Assembly (NCBI GenBank): GCA_905234665.1
Contig: CAJOIV010000033.1
Coordinates: 1-34,889, forward strand
DNA: 34,889 bases
DNA from: an uncultured Bacteroidales bacterium
Lineage (GTDB): Bacteria > Bacteroidota > Bacteroidia > Bacteroidales > P3
Reading direction: 5' to 3'
Shown: in pieces, positions 1 to 8,358 of the stretch
Numbering within the stretch: the stretch's first letter is position 1
How the letters are laid out: each line of letters begins with the position of its first letter
Made by a program: the position numbers and the translations under genes
Notes under the pieces: generated by a model
The model's database searches: none
What the model was told of the DNA's origin: nothing
What the model saw: the letters and a program-made list of their open reading frames with translations, nothing else

Positions 1-1
1 A

Positions 2-118
2 GCCGACCGCATGAACTTCACCTCGCTGAGCTACTTCAGCCGCTACTGCACCAAGCACCTCGGCCAGTCGCCCAGCGACTACCGCCGCAGCCTCCAGCCG
101 CAGGGTTTGGAAAGTTGA
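2..118 (+). CDS. AraC-family transcriptional regulator, C-terminal end only
   Basis: The window opens inside a gene whose last 38 codons are visible and end in TGA at 116-118. The residues read as the second helix-turn-helix of an AraC/XylS DNA-binding domain: the SLSYFSRYCTKHLGQSPSDY stretch matches the family signature (SYFSR..., then a G.SPS.YR motif) that closes these regulators. The sensor part lies outside the window, so neither ligand nor target can be named. It converges on the beta-barrel gene at 193-849, with a long hairpin between them. Confidence 0.8.
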   Translation, partial: ADRMNFTSLSYFSRYCTKHLGQSPSDYRRSLQPQGLES

Positions 119-128
119 AAGTTGAAAA

Positions 129-188
129 GTGGGTAGTGGATAGTGGGTAGCATTTGTGGTCATGTGCTACCCACTACCCACTATCAAC
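129..188. terminator. Long imperfect hairpin between convergent genes
   Basis: Arms 129-152 and 165-188 are 24 nt each with three mismatches and a 12-nt loop. They lie between the AraC stop (118) and the stop of the minus-strand gene (193), so the hairpin can serve both as terminator. The left arm is built of GTGGGTAGTGGATAG-like repeats and follows two GTTGAAA units, so it may be a repeat-derived element rather than a classical terminator; no clear T-tract is present. Confidence 0.6.
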
Positions 189-192
189 TCAT

Positions 193-849
193 TTAGAATT
201 TCCATCCGAGGCCAAGGGTAAGTTTCATAGGACGAACCCACATATCACTGTTATGGTCAAAGGCCAGAAGGTCGGTTAGAGCCATCTGGGCTGTAGCGTC
301 AACAAAGAGTCCACAGGGCGTTTCATAGCCTGCCATAAGTCCAAAACCGGAATGGCTGTCAGTCATGGCGAGAGTCTTCTGCCCTGTGGTCGCATCCACA
401 TCGATGACATGATGGTAGGGGTTAAATGCACCATCGGCAGTGCTGAGTCGTCCCCATGTTACAAACTCCGTGTAGGGTCCTACACCCACGAACCCCCAGC
501 CTGTGTGGGTGTTGCCAAAACGCCAGCTGGCATAGACAGGAATCTCAACGCTGGCCGAAATGAGCGGGCAACTAATGCCATCCATCGTCAATGTGCTACG
601 CTGAAAACTACAAAACGTGTTGAAGCGGATGAAGAATCGCTGTCCGATATTGAAGTCAAGGAACATGCCGCCCTCAGCTCCTGCCAAAGGAGAGGCAGTG
701 ATGTCGCGTGGAATACCATGCAGAACCGGCTGCGATAGGTTTGCGTTTATCCGCACACCGAAATTAACAACCTTGGCCGTATTTGTTTGTTGTGCACACG
801 CCAGCAGGGGCACCGTTGCCATAAGGATTGTGACGAGTATTCTTTTCAT
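193..849 (-). CDS. Outer-membrane beta-barrel protein
   Basis: A 218-aa protein with an N-terminal signal (MKRILVTILMATVPLLACAQ). Cleavage after ACA followed by QQ is likely; LLAC could alternatively act as a lipobox. The mature part alternates hydrophobic and polar residues with many Gly and aromatic residues and ends in Trp-Lys-Phe, the C-terminal aromatic typical of Bacteroidetes beta-barrel proteins. It probably resides in the outer membrane; no substrate can be inferred. It follows the DUF5686 gene by only 10 bp and is the last gene of the minus-strand series that starts near 4131. The ATG at 847-849 is the only start that keeps the signal peptide. Confidence 0.65.
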   Translation of the reverse strand: MKRILVTILMATVPLLACAQQTNTAKVVNFGVRINANLSQPVLHGIPRDITASPLAGAEGGMFLDFNIGQRFFIRFNTFCSFQRSTLTMDGISCPLISASVEIPVYASWRFGNTHTGWGFVGVGPYTEFVTWGRLSTADGAFNPYHHVIDVDATTGQKTLAMTDSHSGFGLMAGYETPCGLFVDATAQMALTDLLAFDHNSDMWVRPMKLTLGLGWKF

Positions 850-859
850 TTCTGTTTTT

Positions 860-3346
860 TTATATTGTTAAACGGAAACCTATTCTGATGCCGCCCAGGT
901 CGCGCCCTCCAAGGCCAGAAGTGTAGGTTAGACGGCGTACATAGTCTATGCGGATGCATCGCAGGATGTTTTCAATGCCGATGCCAACTTCGATATATGG
1001 TGTAGTCGTGAAGAGTGTGGTGCCTTCGGGGAGCGCGTAGAGGCCTTCATACCCAAACCGTGGGTTGTTTTTGGGCGACAGCGAACCATAAATGCCGCTG
1101 AATGAAAGTACCTCGCGCAGTTTCAGCTTGTTCACCAAAGGGATGCGGTTCAGTATCCACCCCTTGAGGTAATAGGTGGCGTGGAGTGCCACCCATTGGT
1201 CGGCGACAAACTCCATTGGGTGCATAAGGGTGAAGGCGTTGGGCGAGAGGTACAGCGAGAGGTTGCTCTGCGGAGTGAAGAGCGACGGCAGCGGAACACG
1301 GTTCCACACCACACCTGTGTGCAGGCGGGTGTCGATATGACCAAAAGAAGAGAGCCAGAATCGTTTTTCGGCAATGATGTCGGTGCGCTGGTAGGTAAAA
1401 TGGTGGTCGGTGCGTCCCAGCGTGTGGCGCAGACGGAAGACGGGAGCATCTTTGCTGAGGTTGAAAGGAGACTCTTTCCCCAAACGGTTGTTGTAGAGCG
1501 GTTCTCCGGGGGCATAGCGCAATTGCAGACCCGCTTGCCAATCGGCAAAACGGCTCACGGAGGCAAGTTTTCCTCCAGCTTCCATACGGCTATAGGATAA
1601 AGCCCCCGCCGGCTCAATGTCGGCATATTGCAACCATGCATCGAGACTGAGGCGGTTCTGCCATTCGTGCTCGTAGCGCAGCCCTACACGGCGGGCATAC
1701 TGCATAGCTGTTGGCGGCAACGAAGGCCAGCGCGACATAAGGATATTGTCGCGGTCTAGCAAGTCGGTGCTTTGCCCTGGGTTCTCAAGGTCGTAGGATG
1801 TGCTGAGGTAGAGTGCGTGGCGGAGCGACTCGTAGGGATGATATTCCTTGGGACGGAAACTGTAGATGGCTGTGGCCGAGTATTTCAATCTGAGGTCGCG
1901 GGTGCCGAAAGCTAAATAACCCTGCGTGAACCAATGGCTGCTGAGGTTGGAAGTGGTCATTCCTCCTACTCTTAGGCGCAAGCCCTCCACAGGATTCAGG
2001 CTAACCATATTGTATATAGGGCCAATGTCGAAAAGACTTTGTTTGCGATCATTTGCCGTGGAGATATATCCCGACCCGAATATCTCAACCATTTTGATAG
2101 CAGTATTGAATTCGGGCACACGACGCAGTTCCGAAACAAGACTGTCGATGACTGTTTCTTTTGCAGTCAGCGGCACAGGACGCAATACTTCGATTTGCGA
2201 ACGGCTTGTTGCTCCACTACTATCCTTTCCATCCAAGGAATACACTCCGTGATGTGCATACAACTGTCTCCAGTTCTTGAAGATATAGAATCGGGCGTAG
2301 GTATGTATTTCCTTCGACTGGAGGTGTCCGCTTCGCGTAGAGGAAAATGTCTCGTCAAGGCTCAAGTCACTGACAAAGTTCATATTAATCTGTGGCGGAA
2401 CGCTGATAGAGTATCGTTTCAGCATATGCCCTTCGACTGAGATGTAAAGATGTCCGGTAAAGCCGAAGCTCTCGCGGTTAACAGGCACGAACAATAGTTT
2501 CACACATTGTTCTCCATCAATAGCAACAGTGTCCTCAATGTAGTAGTGGTAGTAGCTGACTGCCAGCGATGACGATAAAGGGCTAATGAATCGATTAAGC
2601 ATCAAATCAATAGAATTGTCAAAGATGTCGATGCGCGTGAACATAGCGTCGAGGTTGGTCGACAGGCCTTCCCTTTCAAGAATATTGTCAATACCCTTTG
2701 ACCGTCGCGATATTTCACGATTTCCTTCAGTCAGCACCTCTCGCAAACTTACCGTCAACACAGGAGTTTGGTTAAATTGAGAAGTGTCTACATATTTGCG
2801 CAGAAATGCAAATTTCTCTAACAACGCATTTCTCTCAAAGTCGAAATCAAATCTGTCGAGTGCCAGTATGGTCTTCTGGTAGGTCAGTTGCGAGGTGTCT
2901 CCCAATGGGCGTTGGTTCTCCTTGTGGGCAATCACGTCGTTCACCAAGTCTACGGCAGGATTGTTTTTACGGCTGTATCTGCCTTTTCGTCGTGAGGCTG
3001 TGATTTTTACTTCTCCGAGGTTGTAGATGTCGGGTTCAAGTTCGAAGCGCATTTCTTTAGTGATGCGGTTGGCGTGAAGAGTAACAATCTGTTTTTTGTA
3101 GCCTACGAAACCAACCGACAGAGTTATCAGTCCTTTATTATTTTCAACCCGGAAGTAGCCATTGCTATCGGCCACAGCCCCAATCTGTGTGCCGACAAAT
3201 ACAACCTGAGCGAACTGTACCGGCTCGCCAGTTCGCACATCAACAACAATCCCTTCGGCGCCTGTCGTTGGGGATTCCTGTTGCGCCAATAAGCCTTGGG
3301 GCAACAGGACAGACATCACCAATAAAAGAAATAGTCTTTTATGCAT
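860..3346 (-). CDS. DUF5686 and carboxypeptidase-regulatory-like domain outer membrane protein
   Basis: An 828-aa protein. Residues 1-21 are a signal peptide ending LLAQQ. About 30-115 is a carboxypeptidase-regulatory/CNA-B-like beta sandwich (GIVVDVRTGEPVQFAQV, then DSNGYF) as found at the front of TonB-dependent transporters. Just after it comes RKNNPAVDLVNDVI, the entry motif of the DUF5686 family, followed by a long region ending in membrane beta-strands (final RIGFRLTI). It is predicted to sit in the outer membrane; DUF5686 proteins have no settled biochemical role. No plug domain or TonB box is visible, so it is not a standard SusC-type transporter. It starts 18 bp after the preceding gene, suggesting cotranscription. 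Confidence 0.85.
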   Translation of the reverse strand: MHKRLFLLLVMSVLLPQGLLAQQESPTTGAEGIVVDVRTGEPVQFAQVVFVGTQIGAVADSNGYFRVENNKGLITLSVGFVGYKKQIVTLHANRITKEMRFELEPDIYNLGEVKITASRRKGRYSRKNNPAVDLVNDVIAHKENQRPLGDTSQLTYQKTILALDRFDFDFERNALLEKFAFLRKYVDTSQFNQTPVLTVSLREVLTEGNREISRRSKGIDNILEREGLSTNLDAMFTRIDIFDNSIDLMLNRFISPLSSSLAVSYYHYYIEDTVAIDGEQCVKLLFVPVNRESFGFTGHLYISVEGHMLKRYSISVPPQINMNFVSDLSLDETFSSTRSGHLQSKEIHTYARFYIFKNWRQLYAHHGVYSLDGKDSSGATSRSQIEVLRPVPLTAKETVIDSLVSELRRVPEFNTAIKMVEIFGSGYISTANDRKQSLFDIGPIYNMVSLNPVEGLRLRVGGMTTSNLSSHWFTQGYLAFGTRDLRLKYSATAIYSFRPKEYHPYESLRHALYLSTSYDLENPGQSTDLLDRDNILMSRWPSLPPTAMQYARRVGLRYEHEWQNRLSLDAWLQYADIEPAGALSYSRMEAGGKLASVSRFADWQAGLQLRYAPGEPLYNNRLGKESPFNLSKDAPVFRLRHTLGRTDHHFTYQRTDIIAEKRFWLSSFGHIDTRLHTGVVWNRVPLPSLFTPQSNLSLYLSPNAFTLMHPMEFVADQWVALHATYYLKGWILNRIPLVNKLKLREVLSFSGIYGSLSPKNNPRFGYEGLYALPEGTTLFTTTPYIEVGIGIENILRCIRIDYVRRLTYTSGLGGRDLGGIRIGFRLTI

Positions 3347-3364
3347 TGTTTAGAGGAATGCTAA

Positions 3365-3664
3365 TTACTGTTTCTTTGCAGTTTGACTAGTCTCCTCGGT
3401 ATGCTGACGGCTGGCGGCTACGCGTTCTTGGTTTTGGCGGTGCAGTTCTTCTTCTTCGCGGGCGATGCGGGCTTTGGCCTCCTCAAGGGTCTCGCCGTCA
3501 CGCATAAGGTATTTCTTGACGAAGGCGTCGCTGATGCGGGTGAATCCTTCAACCACTCCGTTCTCGATGGCTTTGTATCCCTTGACAACGCCATCCTCAA
3601 TCTTCTGATAGCCGTTTTTCACCGTGTCGGCCACACGCTGCATTTTGGTCTCTTCCATATTCAT
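3365..3664 (-). CDS. Small amphipathic-helix repeat protein, unknown function
   Basis: A 99-aa soluble, charged protein without signal peptide. Residues about 12-48 contain three degenerate 11-12-residue repeats (GYQKIEDGVVK, GYKAIENGVVE, GFTRISDAFVK), the spacing of an amphipathic 11-mer helix, followed by a DGETLEEAKARIAREEEE coiled segment and a Gln/Thr/Lys-rich tail. The pattern recalls small apolipoprotein- or LEA-like helices that lie on membranes, but no named family is recognised. Its ATG overlaps the stop of the upstream lipoprotein gene (ATGA at 3661-3664), so translation is probably coupled. An in-frame ATG at codon 3 is an alternative start. Confidence 0.7.
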   Translation of the reverse strand: MNMEETKMQRVADTVKNGYQKIEDGVVKGYKAIENGVVEGFTRISDAFVKKYLMRDGETLEEAKARIAREEEELHRQNQERVAASRQHTEETSQTAKKQ

Positions 3665-4131
3665 TGTTGTTTTTTTGTGTTGGAGGGATGGATGGAGAGC
3701 GTGATGCTGACATCGCCCTCCCCGGCGCGGACAAAGGCGCGCACCTCGTCAGCCGACATATTGTCGAGCTTGCCGATTCGGGTGTACGACCACGAGTGGC
3801 TGCTGTAGAAGATGCAGACGTTGTCGCCCTCGTACAGCACCAGGTCGCCCGCCGAGGTGCCGATTCGGTGGTCGTCGGTCGGGAACGACTGTCCCAGGGC
3901 GCCGACCTTCTCGAACCCGCCGTAGTCGTGGGCGATGTAGGTGATGTCGCCCGTCTGCAGGGCGGCCATCAGGGCGTGTGTCGCCACATTGTCCTCGAGC
4001 GTCACCGAGTGGGTCTCTTCGCCGATGGTCACGTAGAGTTTATCGGCCAAGGGCTCGCCCATCGAATTGTCGCCCTTGGCGCATCCGCCTAGCATCATCG
4101 CCGCCATCATCAGTAGTGCTGCCTTCTTCAT
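3661..4131 (-). CDS. Cyclophilin-like fold lipoprotein
   Basis: A 156-aa protein with a lipoprotein signal (MMLGGC, Cys 17), so it is probably lipid-anchored in the periplasm. The mature part resembles the cyclophilin-like family of small bacterial proteins: a short strand with SVTLEDNVATHALMAAL, the GDITYIAHDYGGFEKVGALG segment, SFPTDDHRIGTSAGDLVLYEGDNV and a final SYTRIGKLDN motif. These proteins adopt a cyclophilin fold without established peptidyl-prolyl isomerase activity. It is the first gene of a closely spaced series (overlap of 4 bases with the next gene), 77 bp downstream of the aldo/keto reductase gene. Confidence 0.78.
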   Translation of the reverse strand: MKKAALLMMAAMMLGGCAKGDNSMGEPLADKLYVTIGEETHSVTLEDNVATHALMAALQTGDITYIAHDYGGFEKVGALGQSFPTDDHRIGTSAGDLVLYEGDNVCIFYSSHSWSYTRIGKLDNMSADEVRAFVRAGEGDVSITLSIHPSNTKKQQ

Positions 4132-4208
4132 AAATGAGAGCCTTGTAAAATCAGAATGTTCATGAATGATAATGTTTGATTGTGTTATTGCTTAATTGTT
4201 TGAGTGAC

Positions 4209-5426
4209 TTACTTCCCGAACACTTCCTTGGCTTTGTCCATCTTGGCGGGGATGTCGACGCCGAAGGGGCAGCGGGTCATACAGGCGCCGCAATGGGTGC
4301 ATTCGCCGGCATGGCGGGGTAGGGCATCGTACTTGGCCTGCAGCTCAGGGGTCAAGCCATCGGTTTCAGCCTTGTCGAGCAGCTCGTTGACCTTGGCGAT
4401 GGGGATGCTCTGGGTGCAGGGGGAGCAATGGTTGCAGTAGGTGCAGTCACCGCCTTTGTCGGCAGCAGCACGTGTGCCCACAGCGGTGTAGTCCTTCTCA
4501 GCCTCAGTGGCGTGCATCCAGTGGAGGTCGGCCTTCAGCTCGTCGAGGTTGTCGATGCCGAGGATGCAGGTGGAGATGCAGGGCTTGGCCAGACAGTAGG
4601 CGATGCATTGCTCGGGGGTGTAGGCCACGCCGAGGGGCGAGGTCTTCGCGTCGAGCAGGCGTCCGCCGCCGCCGAAGGTCTTCATCACCGTCACGCCGAT
4701 ATGGTGCGTGGCGCAGTAGTCGTAGAACTCGACGCGCACGGGGTCGATGCCGGCCTGCAGGTTGTCCATCGCGCCCTTCTCCCAGGGGATGGCGCCGCCG
4801 CGCAAGCGGTCGAAGGCGGGGTTGAGGCTGAACATGATGACCTCCACCCAGCCGCTCTTGGCGGCCATCAGGGCCACCTCGGCATTGTGGCTGCTGAGAC
4901 CTATGTGCTTGATTTTGCCCTCTTTCTTCAGTTGGAAGACATAGTCGAGGAAGGGCGAGTTCTGTATCTCCTCCCATTCCTCACGGCTGTCGGTGATGTG
5001 TATCATACCCACCTCGATGTGGTCGGTACCCAAACGTGCGAGGAGATCCTCGAAACCGGCCTTGGTGGAGTCGAGGTCGCGGGTGCGGGTGTGCTGCCCG
5101 TCCGCCCAGATGGTGCCGATATGGCCCTGGATAATCATCTCGTCGCGACGGCCTTGCAGGGCGTAGCCGATGTTGGAGCGCGTCTTGGGATTGGCGTCGT
5201 AGATGTCGATGTAGTTCATGCCACTGTCGAGAGCCATCGTCATCAGTTCGAGCGATGCCGCGCTGTCGAGCTTCTCGAAGCCTCCGCAGCCGATGCTGAT
5301 TTCACTCACCATCAGGCCCGTGTTGCCCAGCGGACGGAATTTCATGTCGGTCTGTTTCTGCTGCTGCTTGCAGCCCACGGCCACAAGGCAGAGTGCGGCC
5401 AGCGCAAGGGTGTATACTTTCTTCAT
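4209..5426 (-). CDS. Lipoprotein aldo/keto reductase with C-terminal 4Fe-4S ferredoxin domain
   Basis: A 405-aa protein. The N-terminus carries a lipobox (LVAVGC), so it is predicted to be membrane-tethered outside the cytoplasm. From about residue 28 (MKFRPLGNTGLMVSEISIG) it is an aldo/keto reductase barrel. The C-terminus holds two cysteine clusters, CTYCNHCSPC and CTHCGACMTRCP, typical of a two-cluster ferredoxin domain. The strand that usually holds the catalytic Lys reads MIIQGHIGT, so that residue is not evident; this IQGH variant occurs in the iron-sulfur subclass. His in VGMIHITD is kept. Its ATG overlaps the DUF362 stop (5423-5426), so the two are probably made and used together. Substrate unknown. 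Starting at Met 28 would give a cytosolic protein, but the lipoprotein signal on the partner supports the longer start. Confidence 0.88.
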   Translation of the reverse strand: MKKVYTLALAALCLVAVGCKQQQKQTDMKFRPLGNTGLMVSEISIGCGGFEKLDSAASLELMTMALDSGMNYIDIYDANPKTRSNIGYALQGRRDEMIIQGHIGTIWADGQHTRTRDLDSTKAGFEDLLARLGTDHIEVGMIHITDSREEWEEIQNSPFLDYVFQLKKEGKIKHIGLSSHNAEVALMAAKSGWVEVIMFSLNPAFDRLRGGAIPWEKGAMDNLQAGIDPVRVEFYDYCATHHIGVTVMKTFGGGGRLLDAKTSPLGVAYTPEQCIAYCLAKPCISTCILGIDNLDELKADLHWMHATEAEKDYTAVGTRAAADKGGDCTYCNHCSPCTQSIPIAKVNELLDKAETDGLTPELQAKYDALPRHAGECTHCGACMTRCPFGVDIPAKMDKAKEVFGK

Positions 5427-6454
5427 TTCTCGTCAATATTTACAATGGTGTACTTCTTGGTGCCGAGGCCGATGGCTTCGGCGTGGTCGATGGTGTGGGT
5501 GCCGTGCTGCTTGTCGATGCGCGAGAGGAGGTCGGTGGGGTCGTTGGTGGCGGTGACCTGCTGGTTGTTGATGATGTCGACGCAGGCCTGGTCGAGGGCC
5601 ACGGGGTCGGTGGAGGCCAGGATGCCGTAGTCCTCCAGCTTGACGGGGGCGGGGTGGTCGACGCAGTCGCAGTCGATGCTCATGTTGTTCATCACGCTGA
5701 TATAGATGATTCCCTGCTTCTTCTGGAAGTAGTTGACAACCGCCTGTGCGGCAGCCGCCATGCTCTCGAGGAAGCCGTCCTGGTCGCCGATGAACTCGGG
5801 TGTCCAGAGCTTGGCCATGTCGAGCACCTCCATCTTGCCGGCGGAGTGGATGTAGGCCTTGCCGTTCTGGCTGGCGCAGCCGATGGAGAGGTTCTTCAGC
5901 GCGCCGCCGTAGCCGCCCATGGGGTGACCCTTGAAGTGGTTGAGGGCAATCATGAAGTCGTAGTTGGCCATGTGGCCGCCCACGATGTCGTACTTCAGGT
6001 GCGTGGTGTCGGCGACGGGGATGCGGATCTCGCCTTCCTCGTCCATAATGTCGACTTTGAAAAGTGGAGTGAAGCCATGCCGCTCAATGATTTTCCAGTG
6101 GTTGGCGGAGCTGTTGCGGTCGTCCTGCTCATTGCCGGGGCCGCTGCTGTAGGCGGTGTTGCACTCCACGATGGTGCCGTCGACGAGCATCACGAGGTCC
6201 TTGATAAGTTCTGGCTTGAGGTAGTTGGGGTTGCTCCCCTCCCCTGTCGAGATTTTCACCGCCACGCGCCCTTTGGCCTCCACGCCCAGCGCCTTGTAGA
6301 TATTGACCAGCGCCTCGGGCGAGATGTCGCGGGTGAGGTAGACGACGGCCTCGCCGTCAGCCTTGGCGGCGGCAGGTGCCTGCGGTTTCTGTGAATTGCA
6401 GCCGACCATCAGCAGGGTGGCCACAGAACAAAGGGTAAGCATCAATTTCTTCAT
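5423..6454 (-). CDS. DUF362-domain lipoprotein
   Basis: A 343-aa protein with a clear lipobox (LLMVGC followed by NSQ), hence an anchored envelope protein. The body matches DUF362: VAVKISTGEGSNPNYLKPEL near residue 65, DGTIVECNTAYSSG, ALNHFKGHPMGGYGGALKN and the closing STDPVALDQACVDI segment. Cys residues occur in CASQNGK and IDCDCVDHP. Many DUF362 proteins have a ferredoxin domain; this one lacks it, and the next gene product carries one, so together the pair supplies what is fused elsewhere (inference). No TAnnTTTG promoter was found in the roughly 200 bp upstream. Confidence 0.85.
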   Translation of the reverse strand: MKKLMLTLCSVATLLMVGCNSQKPQAPAAAKADGEAVVYLTRDISPEALVNIYKALGVEAKGRVAVKISTGEGSNPNYLKPELIKDLVMLVDGTIVECNTAYSSGPGNEQDDRNSSANHWKIIERHGFTPLFKVDIMDEEGEIRIPVADTTHLKYDIVGGHMANYDFMIALNHFKGHPMGGYGGALKNLSIGCASQNGKAYIHSAGKMEVLDMAKLWTPEFIGDQDGFLESMAAAAQAVVNYFQKKQGIIYISVMNNMSIDCDCVDHPAPVKLEDYGILASTDPVALDQACVDIINNQQVTATNDPTDLLSRIDKQHGTHTIDHAEAIGLGTKKYTIVNIDEK

Positions 6455-6661
6455 AGTCTGTATGTGTTTGTTGTTTGACGTGTTTTCCTGTTACAACGTC
6501 ATTTTTCCGTTTTTATTGTCCACCCTTCCGCCCCGCCGTAAGGACAGCAGGGGGCAGAGTGTTGGTATATAGAAGTGGGTTGCCCTCCCGTCTCTGTCTA
6601 TATGAGCGGCAAACTGGGTGTGGAAGTCAGTGAGTTATGTACGCAGTAAGGCGTCATGGAG
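6455..6661. other. Intergenic region without recognised gene
   Basis: About 207 bp between the ParE-like toxin stop and the DUF362 start. An ATATAGA/TCTATAT inverted pair lies near 6568-6602. I see no convincing promoter, terminator or small gene here. Confidence 0.4.
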
Positions 6662-6973
6662 CTATTTCACTTGTTTTGCCTGCATCTCCGGCTCGCGCCG
6701 GCAGTCCCACATGGCAACGATATAGATGACATCGTCCTCAACACGATAAACCATCTTACTCAACCCATCCACGACGATACTGCGATAGGTGACGGGACGG
6801 TCGGCAAACAGCGGGTCGATGGTGCCTATGCCAGGATGGCGCACAATCATATCGACAGCCTCATCGACATCGTCGAGAAACTTCATCGCATGCCTTTCTC
6901 CGAAACGCCCGTAGATATAGTCGGCAATATGGTCTCGCTCCCCTTTGGCGTGATCGGTCCATTCGTATCTCAT
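6662..6973 (-). CDS. ParE/RelE-family toxin
   Basis: A 103-aa protein with the type II toxin fold pattern: YEWTDHAKGERDHIADYIYGRFGERHAMKFL (two helices packing together), then HPGIGTIDPLF, YRSIVVDGLSKMVYRVEDDVIYIVAMWDCRREP. The final strand plus Trp-Asp-Cys-Arg-Arg end is typical of ParE/RelE proteins, which act on gyrase or ribosome-bound mRNA; which target applies here cannot be told. Its ATG overlaps the antitoxin stop by 4 bases (ATGA at 6970-6973), the usual antitoxin-first arrangement. Confidence 0.85.
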   Translation of the reverse strand: MRYEWTDHAKGERDHIADYIYGRFGERHAMKFLDDVDEAVDMIVRHPGIGTIDPLFADRPVTYRSIVVDGLSKMVYRVEDDVIYIVAMWDCRREPEMQAKQVK

Positions 6974-7275
6974 ACCGCTTCAGCCATTACAGTCTCATCG
7001 CGTTTCATGTGCGCCTTGCGGGCAATCCTCTCTCTCGCTTGGCGCATCGACTCTTCGTGTGGTATGGTGCGCCCGGCGGCGATATCGGCCTCTGCAGCGT
7101 CGAGCATGGCGTTGATTTCCTCCATCGTGTAGGGCTTCAACTGCTCGGACTCAATTTCTTCATTCTGCTCAATGCGGCTGCGGAAGGCGTCGCGCACCCA
7201 TTGCGACTGCTGCCGGTAGAGCGTCCAGAGCGCGTCCACCGCCGAGATGTCCTGATAGTTTGCTGCTGTCTGCAT
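6970..7275 (-). CDS. Antitoxin of ParE/RelE-type pair
   Basis: A 101-aa acidic, helical protein directly upstream of and overlapping the toxin gene. It contains WVRDAFRSRIEQ and YTMEEINAMLDAAEADIAAGRTIPHEE, the latter resembling the toxin-wrapping tail of Bacteroidetes RelB/ParD-like antitoxins. No clear DNA-binding fold is visible by eye, though the N-terminal half could contain one. I take the ATG at 7273-7275; an in-frame TTG two codons upstream is less likely. A TAnnTTTG promoter lies 65-72 bp upstream of this ATG. Confidence 0.75.
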   Translation of the reverse strand: MQTAANYQDISAVDALWTLYRQQSQWVRDAFRSRIEQNEEIESEQLKPYTMEEINAMLDAAEADIAAGRTIPHEESMRQARERIARKAHMKRDETVMAEAV

Positions 7276-7339
7276 ATTCAATTCTTTGTCAGGTTATTCA
7301 ACAAAAGCACCCTCCCTTGTCGTATTTCTTTTCAATTTG

Positions 7340-7362
7340 CAAAAGTACGCATTTTTCCCGAC
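7340..7362 (-). promoter_or_regulatory. Promoter of the ParE-type toxin-antitoxin operon
   Basis: On the minus strand the -7 element TACTTTTG (7340-7347) is preceded by GCG and, 10 bases upstream, by GTCGG (7358-7362). The same layout occurs at four other promoters in this window. Confidence 0.7.
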
Positions 7363-7408
7363 ACGGCAAAATCTTTTTCACCGAGACCCTCCGGGATGCG
7401 CGGCGGTG

Positions 7409-8257
7409 TCACTCCCGGCGGTAGCTGTCGATGGCGGCCTGGCGGGCTTCGGGGGTGACGTAGGGAGCATAGGGAAGGTCATAGGGCGAGGTGGGGAGGC
7501 CCGTGACGACGAGGCGCTGGGGACTGACATTGAAGCGGTCGCCGGCCACCCGGAGGTGTATCCACGCCATGCCGCCGAAGACCGGCACCGAGGCCCCGAG
7601 GTAGCCCCCGACGACGGCAAAGGCCGCGGGGCCGGAGCCCGTGGCGGCGAGGGGGGTGGGACAGCAGGCGTCGAGCTGGACGAGGGACGACGAGACCCTC
7701 ACATGCGGCGTCTCGTCCGCCCCGAAGTAGCACTGCTCGACGGCCAGGGCGACGATCAGGTCGCCATGGACATAGTGGTCGTTGTTGAGCAGCACGGCGC
7801 GGCTCAGGTCGCCGACGGTGCTCCCCTCCCCTATGGCGAAGTCGTCGCCCAGCACGATATCGGTGCGCATCCGCCCGTCAGAGGCCACGCGGATGTCGAT
7901 GGGTGGGAGCACGCCGAAGGAGACATAGTAGGGCGCGACCACGCAGGCGCCGTGCCGCGCCTGACTGCGCGTCAGGTAGACATCGCAGAGTCCCAGATTG
8001 TGCGACATGAAAGCGTTGAAATCGGTCTGGGCACGCCCCTTGCGGCTGAAGGCCCCGGCCAGCAGTCCGTTCATCGACGACCAGAAGGAGACCAGGTTGG
8101 CCCATCCCACCCTGTTGGCGAGTTGCGCCTCGCTGGCCTTGCGGACGCTGAAACGGTCGATTTTCTGTTTTGCCACGGTTCTCCCGCGGCGGCTGTAGAA
8201 GGTGTATGCACCTGCCGAGCCATTGAGTTTTGTTCCTATACCTGTGAGTGTTGCCAT
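7409..8257 (-). CDS. Conserved hypothetical protein, possibly DUF6266-like
   Basis: A 282-aa protein without signal peptide or membrane helix. The N-terminus (MATLTGIGTKLNGSAGAYTF, then YSRRGRTVAKQKI) has the short Gly-rich beta-hairpin start seen in Bacteroidetes DUF6266-type proteins, followed by a helical SEAQLANRVGWANLVSFW segment and a beta-rich C-terminal half. The family call is tentative and no function is known to me. It has its own promoter (8351-8358) with a leader of roughly 90 nt containing heptanucleotide repeats. ATG at 8255-8257 is preceded by AAAGGT, the only plausible ribosome contact. Confidence 0.6.
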   Translation of the reverse strand: MATLTGIGTKLNGSAGAYTFYSRRGRTVAKQKIDRFSVRKASEAQLANRVGWANLVSFWSSMNGLLAGAFSRKGRAQTDFNAFMSHNLGLCDVYLTRSQARHGACVVAPYYVSFGVLPPIDIRVASDGRMRTDIVLGDDFAIGEGSTVGDLSRAVLLNNDHYVHGDLIVALAVEQCYFGADETPHVRVSSSLVQLDACCPTPLAATGSGPAAFAVVGGYLGASVPVFGGMAWIHLRVAGDRFNVSPQRLVVTGLPTSPYDLPYAPYVTPEARQAAIDSYRRE

Positions 8258-8265
8258 ACCTTTGT

Positions 8266-8299
8266 AAATTGATAATTGATAATTGAGAATTGAAAATTG
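8266..8299. repeat. TTGATAA-type heptanucleotide repeat
   Basis: Successive units TTGATAA, TTGATAA, TTGAGAA, TTGAAAA, TTGG lie in the 5' leader of the 7409-8257 gene. Related seven-base units occur at 113-127 and 17880-17908. Confidence 0.75.
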
Positions 8300-8350
8300 G
8301 CCGGTGTCCGGCTGACATTAATTGAGAATTCCCTCTCAGGAATCCGGATG

Positions 8351-8358
8351 CAAAGATA
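8351..8358 (-). promoter_or_regulatory. Promoter -7 element for the 7409-8257 gene
   Basis: On the minus strand TCG is followed by TATCTTTG and CA, a full match to the Bacteroidales -7 consensus. Expected transcription start is near 8344, giving a leader of roughly 90 nt. Confidence 0.7.
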
